Under the pieces are notes generated by a model. It saw only the letters and a list, made by a program, of their open reading frames with translations, did not search any database and was not told where the DNA came from. From contig OW386285.2 of the NCBI GenBank assembly GCA_936432065.2, positions 141,327,235 to 141,391,234 on the forward strand: DNA of 64,000 nucleotides. The letters run 5' to 3'. The DNA comes from Rutpela maculata. Lineage: Eukaryota > Arthropoda > Insecta > Coleoptera > Cerambycidae. Both the position numbers and the translations under genes were made by a program. Below, in pieces: positions 58,940-64,000 of the stretch. How positions within the stretch are numbered: position 1 is the first letter of the stretch; every line of letters begins with the position of its first letter.

Positions 58940-59362
58940 TTGGGGAAAAGTTTAGCAACGAATGATGTTCTTTGTAATTACTGTCGCATTACATCTGAAA
59001 AACGACGTACTGAGCCAGATGAAGAAAGTGAGAGAACGATCGACGAAGACCAGCCTTTTGTGCCTTCGACATCTTCTAGTACTACGATTAGTGACTCTGA
59101 TGAAATAATGGAACTACCATTGCAAAGACTCGTTGCTACACATAAATACTGTTGCATATGTGGTGATGGTAAAGAACTGACCGTAATACCCACTACTGCG
59201 AGACTACAGTGCTATCGAAACAAACAAATATACATCCTCCGAGGCAATCGTTGCTGTAAAATACATTTGATTTTTTCCCCCTCATTTTTGGCCTTGGATG
59301 GGTTCCAGCAGCCAGCTACGCAGATGGATAATTTTTTATCTCAGTATGGTACAGTTGTTTAA
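58940..59362 (+). pseudogene. DDE_Tnp_4-type transposase N-terminus, left arm copy
   Basis: The piece opens with TTG (no ATG): LCNYCRIT, an acidic Ser-rich linker, then RLVATHKYCCICGD, LTVIPTTARLQCY, IYILRGNRCCKIHLI. The HKYCCICG...IP..ARLQ.Y...IYIPRGNRCC..HLI signature is, from memory, the N-terminal zinc-binding region of Harbinger-like (DDE_Tnp_4) transposases of arthropods. After HLI the sequence is unrelated, so the catalytic part is lost. Confidence 0.65.
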
Positions 59363-59579
59363 CATTAGTTGTCGTTTGTCAATACTTATCCTGACTTGTG
59401 ATATTGATTCCTAATATGCCTTTGATTTTATAACCTTTGTGGTTTAACCTACTATCCGTGGTCCAGTCGCATTTATGCATTCTAATAAATTCCTTAACCC
59501 CAATAACATAACAACTCTAAAAGGCTCTACAGACCACTGCGGTTTATCAGACTATCTTATTAGGGTTATTAATTACAGC

Positions 59580-60312
59580 CTTAATAATATACCAATGATA
59601 CCATTCTGAGGATGGTCAATTTGTTCAGCTTCCTAGCAAGTGCGCTGCACGCTGGCGCCATATCGAACAATTTGGTAATGTAGGAGGTCATATTGTTATC
59701 ATTATTACTACCCGTTTTCAGTTTTAATAGAAAAACAAGGACAGAAGAAGTTCTTGTACTGGAATTTTCCAACAGTTGAGTTTAATTCGTAAATGGCATC
59801 TACCGTTAAGCCTGTAAACGTTAATAATTGCTTCTCTGATAAACCTCAGTGGTCTGTAGAGCCTTTTAGAGTTGTTATTAGGGTTAAGAAATTTAATAGA
59901 ATGCATAAATCCGTTCCAAGAATTGAGCTACAATTGGTATATGGCTCCAGATGTGCAATATCGTTTTCATAAAAGCGAAGTTTAATCAAATGTATTTTAC
60001 AGCAACGATTGCCTCGGGGATGTATATTTGTTTGTTTCAATAGCACTGTAGTCTCACAGTGGGTATTACGGTCAGTTCTTTATCATCACCACATATGCAA
60101 CAGTATTTATGTGTAGCAACGAGTCTTCGCAATGGTAGTTCCATTATTTCGTCGTCATTAGTCGTAGTGTTAGAAGACGTCGAATGCACAAAAGGCTGGT
60201 CATCTTCGATCGTTCCCTCACTTTCCTCATCTGGTTTAGTACGTCGTTTTTTAGATGTCGTAATGCGACAGTAATTACAGTGAACATCATTCGTTGCTAA
60301 ACTTTTCCCCAA
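59580..60312 (-). pseudogene. DDE_Tnp_4-type transposase N-terminus, right arm copy
   Basis: This is the inverted copy of the fragment at 58940. It extends further: IYIPRGNRCCKIHLI is followed by KLRFYENDIAHLEPYTNCSS. After breaks come LSEKQLLTFTGLTVDAIYEL (a 'LTGLT' block) and VLVFLLKLKTG, which correspond to the region before the DDE domain. It is interrupted by a TAG after LQCY and several frameshifts. Confidence 0.65.
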
Positions 60313-61056
60313 GGTCCTAGAAAGTTAATACTTCGCCCCTGGGGGGTTAACCCTGGGACCTCCAGAAGTGGTATTGCCAGATTGTGCCGAATTTCCCTAC
60401 GCCTGGGGAAAAAGTAGACTTGGCAACATCGCACTGGCTCCCACGGTCGGTTGTAGATATGCAACAATACCATGTAAGGCTATAAGTATTAACTGTTACA
60501 ACTAAGAGGCATGTGTAAATATTTTATTTTACCCAAATTTATTTTTTTCCATATTGTTCCACCACAGCAAAAAATCTGACAATTTAGTATGATAATTTAG
60601 TATGATAATCACGAAGTGTCAAGACATAATATATCATAGAATGGTGATTGTACCACAAAGGGTAGCCACCCTTTTGTCCTCTAAAAAAAAATTTATATTT
60701 TTTTTTCCGATGGTTAAAATGGTCGTAAAATGACCTTATTTTTTGGAGTAAGTTATCTCCACGCAAGCAATACTCGTGCCAAATTTCAAATCGATCGGTT
60801 GCATAGAAGCCGAAAAAAAAAAATTTTAAAGACATATTATTTATTATTATTATTTTGCCACCTTCGTAGGGGTAGTAGAGGGTTAAAATTTTTACCATGT
60901 AATATACTCTATAAACTGTATCATCTGGAAGCCATTTTAACTAAGTAAGTGCGGGGGCACATTTCCCTAACTTATCTGGCTATACCCTTTTCAAAATTTT
61001 CTGGTGCGTACTTTTCCCTATATCGATCGATGCAGTTCCTGGTGAGACACCCTGTA

Positions 61057-62819
61057 TAGATCTCCCCGCAGCCGCGAGAGACAACAATTACTTATACAAA
61101 GTTTAACTTGATTAATTATACAACTAACCTAAAGTTTCTAATTTAATAACCCTAATATATCTGATATTAATTTGACAGGAAAAACATTATCATAGTGAAA
61201 TATCTGCATTATTTACAAAATTATATATTGCTTGATATACCTTTGAATCTGAAACTTATTTTGCCCTAGCACTTCAGGATTTTTTTTTAATCAAAGGGGA
61301 CCTTAAATCTGTAGATGAAAACCGCAGACAGTTTTGAAATTAAATATTTTTGCACCGATTTCAATTTGATATTAGATAAGGTACAGTTCCTTGCTACTTT
61401 TCACTAATAGGAAGACAGATATTTGAAAAACTGAGTGAATTTTATTTCTTACCTTTTGGAGATATGTTTTGAAGATTTTTTGAAGGCGGTTGGTTCGTTT
61501 ATTTTTTAATTTTTTTTTCAACCTTTCTAGTAGCTTCTTTTATTTATTGGAGAAAACTATTGTGAAATTCTCCTTATGTTGGGCATCTATAGCGTTATCG
61601 CTATAAATAAAATTAAAATCGAAGTAAAATACGTATATTTGTTTTTAATACATGTTCATATTTTATGTGATTTTGGTATTTTTAAGTATTGATATTATAT
61701 TTTTATATCGAATGTTTTGTATTTTTCTTAGCGACTCCATGGAAACTTCTCCATTATGGATCGAGTTTTCCTTTTTGTTTCTTAGCAACTCCATGGAAAC
61801 TTCTCGCTTTTGGAACTTCTCGATTTCCAGTGAGTGAGTCGCTATAGTCGCTATATACACCCCCTCGTTAAAAAAGAAAATAGTCAATCAATCAACGTGT
61901 CGATTGCAAAACGTACTTTTTTAATCGGGGTAGGCAAAGTGTCACATCTGTCAACTAATACAAAAGCCGGTTTAACATTTATATTGAAAGTTTTTTATTT
62001 TTCTTAGCGACTCCATGGAAACTTCTCCATTATGGATCGAGTTTTCCTTTTTGTTTCTTAGCAATTCGATGAGTAGTTAAGTAAGGAGAGAATGAGCCCA
62101 CTTCAAGGTCAAGCTGGAGCTGTGACGTCAGCACGCCCGCAGCCCCGCGGGTGGCGCGCAGGTGATAGATGATAGATCCTATGATCTAGGTTCTAGTGTG
62201 AGGTGAGATAATGCTAGATGATAGATCCTATTATCTAGGTTGTAGTGTGAGGTGGGATCTTCTTAGATGATAGGTGATAGGACCTAATGGGAGGGGGGAG
62301 ATCCAATCCCCGAGCTTAGATATTAGATTATAGCTAAAGATAAGAGATTATATCTAAGAGGGGGTGGCTAAGAGTATATAGGATGTATCTAGTAATAAAA
62401 GAAGTATACAGGGTGTATTTAGTAATAAAAATAAGTATATAAGGTGTACTAGTGATATGGTGTATCTAGTAATAAAAATAAGATGGCTGCCGTTTATTGT
62501 TTATAGTTATTGGCGAATAGTATTGCATGTTTACGTTAGAGGGCGTTAGAGGTTAAGAAAATGGCTACAGACATCCATCATTGAGTTTAAATAGACAAGT
62601 CTTATATATGGAATAAATATTCATCTACTTCAATACGTAAATTTTATATTTGAATGTTAAAACTGTGACCAAATGCAGAGACGTTATCGGATTCCAGGAA
62701 ATTGTTAATGTAAATAAATGCGACTGTCTACGGCTATATGTATATTTAAAACGTGATTAATTGTCTTTAGATAACAGCATCCGGCGGTTATAATACAATG
62801 ACTAATAAGTCACGTGATC
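61057..62819. other. No gene recognised; short direct and tandem repeats
   Basis: A 68-bp block (ATTTTTCTTAGCGACTCCAT...) at 61721-61788 recurs at 61997-62064. At 62161-62280 a unit with GATAGATCCTATNATCTAGG is tandemly repeated. At 62375-62485 a unit GTATCTAGTAATAAAAATAAG repeats about four times. About 62110-62165 is GC-rich with GTGACGTCAGC. No coding region is supported. Confidence 0.55.
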
Positions 62820-62919
62820 TATTATAAGGAGCGTCTCAGGGTTTGGAGAGAAATAATGTAAACAATGAAATCATCATATTTTTTCCCATATTTTTTCTGC
62901 TTACTTGATACGAAAAGTG

Positions 62920-63009
62920 GGGGTGGAATACAGCATAAAAGTAAAGACCTGAGATCGCTGCATTCATTCACAATCTTAAAGTCGATATATACAAGCAGCA
63001 GCAGCAGCA
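62920..63009 (+). promoter_or_regulatory. Putative compact promoter and 5' UTR
   Basis: CATAAAAG (about 62934) is a TATA-like box. About 30 nt later TTCATTCACA could hold an initiator. A (CAG)n-like stretch at about 62996-63008 runs into the ATG at 63010. The element positions are plausible, but the start site is inferred. Confidence 0.4.
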
Positions 63010-63306
63010 ATGTCTTTCACAAAAATTAACGTTGAAGCTCATGTCACGCCGTTCATGAAAATCTATGAGCTGGAAGTCGATAGAAAATATAAAGTGCTAG
63101 ATATATATAAAGCACTTTCACCGTATGGTATCCAGGTCCAAGTAATCCTCGAAAATTGTAAAGTGAGTCTACCAGCCAGATACTCACGCATTATTTCTGA
63201 TGATGATATGGTAACGCTACAACAAACCATTATACTAAAAGAAGTGTACTTGGTATATAGAGGGCTAGCAGGCACGACTACTAACATTGAATTCATCGAG
63301 TCCTAA
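63010..63306 (+). CDS. Small intact ORF, possible OB-fold single-stranded DNA-binding protein
   Basis: 98 residues from an ATG in good context (GCAGCAATGTC). The pattern YELEVDRKYKVLDIYKALS, then PYGIQVQVILENCKVSLPARY, then ISDDDM and VYLVYRG looks like an all-beta OB-fold: alternating hydrophobics, 'yG.qV.V.L....v.LP.RY', then a short helix. Repetitive arthropod proteins with this shape are known to me only as uncharacterised. I infer RPA- or SSB-like DNA binding with low certainty. It is the first of three small ORFs; its TAA lies two bases before the next ATG. No defects are visible. Confidence 0.65.
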   Translation: MSFTKINVEAHVTPFMKIYELEVDRKYKVLDIYKALSPYGIQVQVILENCKVSLPARYSRIISDDDMVTLQQTIILKEVYLVYRGLAGTTTNIEFIES

Positions 63307-63308
63307 AG

Positions 63309-63467
63309 ATGGATCCCGAAACATATAAGAAGAGGTTACAGTACTTTATAAACAATTTAAAATTACTCGGAGAAGACGTTAAGTACGTTGAAGTTTTACG
63401 TACATTTCAACATGTCAGTATCCAGCCGAAGAAGTCCAAGAACAGTTCAGTTCAGCGAGGACGTTAA
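63309..63467 (+). CDS. Small ORF of 52 codons, unknown
   Basis: It starts at ATG 63309, two bases after the previous stop, and ends at TAA 63467. It begins MDPETYKKRLQYFINNLKLL, an amphipathic helix-like stretch, and ends in a basic Lys/Arg/Ser tail. Its last 56 bases overlap the next ORF in another frame. No family recognised. It may be expressed by reinitiation, or may be the 5' part of a frameshift fusion with the next ORF. Confidence 0.4.
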   Translation: MDPETYKKRLQYFINNLKLLGEDVKYVEVLRTFQHVSIQPKKSKNSSVQRGR

Positions 63468-63639
63468 AATTCATCACATTTACCATTGGAGCTATGCCCA
63501 TAGAACTGCTAGATGTGGTAACTGGATGCAAGACGCCCGCGATCGAGATCGTTTTCAAATTAAAATATTACGATACGCTCAAATAATTAATCCAGTACTT
63601 GAACATAAATATTCTGTTATTATATCACAAAACATGTAA
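63412..63639 (+). CDS. PPP1R15/GADD34-like PP1-binding protein, 75 residues
   Basis: From ATG 63412 the protein is almost only the conserved C-terminal core of PPP1R15. It has an RVxF-type PP1 docking motif (RTVQF, followed by SEDV), an insect-like IYHWSYAHRTAR link, then GNWMQDARDRDRFQIKI and AQIINPVLE. In cellular PPP1R15 the motif runs [K/R]VxF...W.YA...ARxGxWExxARDRxRF...I......INPVL. This core recruits PP1 with actin to dephosphorylate eIF2alpha and restart translation during stress. The N-terminal regulatory region is missing entirely. The normally acidic residue after W is Met. Several large DNA viruses carry such minimal PPP1R15-like proteins, but a captured host fragment in a mobile element is equally possible. 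The open frame is intact. An AATAAA lies 20 nt beyond its stop (63659). Confidence 0.7.
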   Translation: MSVSSRRSPRTVQFSEDVKIHHIYHWSYAHRTARCGNWMQDARDRDRFQIKILRYAQIINPVLEHKYSVIISQNM

Positions 63640-63658
63640 CCTCTTTCTTATATGTATT

Positions 63659-63664
63659 AATAAA
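63659..63664 (+). terminator. Poly(A) signal AATAAA
   Basis: AATAAA lies 20 nt after the stop of the PPP1R15-like ORF, followed by an AT-rich stretch. It probably ends a short transcript spanning 63010-63639. Confidence 0.55.
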
Positions 63665-63726
63665 TTAATTTAAAAAATGGTTGACTATTATTACCCATTT
63701 CCTAATTAAATGAAGAATTCAGATTT

Positions 63727-64000
63727 TTTTTTTTCAAGTTTATTGTAACGAAAATGTTCATGCTACATTTTATGTCTTTTTTAATGTCGAATTTAAATAT
63801 GCAATCAAAAAAATTAAATCTTAAAAAATAAAGCCAGCCCAGGCAAAAAATGAAAAAATTCATATTTTTCAAGTTTATTGTAACGAAAATGTTCATGCTA
63901 CATTTTATGTTTTTTAATGCTGAATTCAAATATGCAATCAAAAAAATTAAATCTTAAAAAATAAAGCCACCCCAGACGAAAAATAAAAAAATAATTTAAT
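63727..64000. repeat. Tandem repeat, 135-bp unit, two copies
   Basis: CAAGTTTATTGTAACG recurs at 63735 and 63870. Each unit ends with ATCTTAAAAAATAAAGCCA, (C/G)CCCAG and an A-rich stretch. The array may continue beyond the window. Confidence 0.9.

Larger units (their letters stand above)
58390..60987. mobile_element. Second palindromic element (DDE_Tnp_4-like) nested in the first
   Basis: The ends GGGTATAGCCGGAAAAGTTAG (58390) and CTAACTTATCTGGCTATACCC (60987) are inverted. The arms run about 58390-59545 and 59840-60987. The left arm has extra bases at about 59265-59475 and the right arm at about 60380-60480. Both arms encode the same transposase N-terminus. Rejoining its flanks restores the host element sequence (CCCCAAA + TTTTCAAAATTTT against CCCTAAATTTTAAAAATTTT in the left arm), so no target duplication is visible. 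Confidence 0.85.
49265..61054. mobile_element. Palindromic Tc1/mariner-like element with two nested insertions
   Basis: The ends CAGGGTGTCTGACCAGGAAC (49265) and GTTCCTGGTGAGACACCCTG (61054) are inverted and flanked by TA on both sides (49263-49264, 61055-61056). This is the Tc1/mariner signature. Without insertions the element is one palindrome of about 3.4 kb: left arm 49265-49406 plus 55145-56711, loop of about 41 nt, right arm 56753-58389 plus 60988-61054. Each arm contains the same transposase pseudogene. It is split by a jockey-like LINE (49407-55131) and by a second palindrome (58390-60987). The arms are nearly identical, so the inversion is young or kept alike by gene conversion. Confidence 0.9.

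Overview
The window looks like AT-rich, repeat-dominated DNA from an insect with a large genome. A leaf beetle or a hemipteran would fit, but that is inference and the sequence does not fix the species. The reasons are a spliced Ly6/uPAR gene of insect type, several clades of non-LTR retrotransposon (RTE-like, I-like, jockey-like, one more with RNase H), a Penelope-like remnant, and many terminal-inverted-repeat (TIR) DNA elements. No tRNA, rRNA or CRISPR array was seen.

Layout. 1-2920 is a 691-bp satellite with an inverted junction at its left edge. 3180-4905 is a decayed RTE-like LINE. The only clear host gene is on the minus strand: two coding exons (33703-33476 and 14109-13880) join in phase 1 across a 19.4-kb intron and give a ten-cysteine Ly6 domain with a GPI-anchor tail. 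Its signal-peptide exon was not found. The intron holds a TIR element with a pseudogene of a multicopy arthropod family (15977-20068), a LINE fragment, a full-length but broken I-like LINE (22218-28107) with its target duplication, a small perfect hairpin, a 2.1-kb foldback element with a 7-bp target duplication (29633-31747), and a MITE.

33817-37979 holds three more inverted-repeat elements. One of them carries an internally deleted copy of the same orphan family and a nested hAT-like insertion. 41070-44460 has LINE and Penelope remnants. 45601-47571 is a TIR element carrying a SWIM-type protein remnant. 49265-61054 is a nested nest: a palindromic Tc1/mariner-like element (TA target duplication, inverted-duplicate transposase pseudogenes) split by an intact jockey-like LINE (13-bp target duplication, both ORFs open) and by a second palindrome built from a DDE_Tnp_4-like transposase N-terminus.

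The right end (62820-63664) is the most unusual part. It is a compact intact cassette with a TATA-like promoter, three tightly packed small ORFs and a poly(A) signal. The last ORF closely resembles the PP1-binding core of insect PPP1R15/GADD34, the regulator that dephosphorylates eIF2alpha. This organisation is virus-like or mobile-element-like. Other highlights are a cluster of five perfect TGACAGCTGTCA palindromes in the 5' UTR of the intact LINE, and the repeated pairing of orphan multicopy genes with long TIRs.
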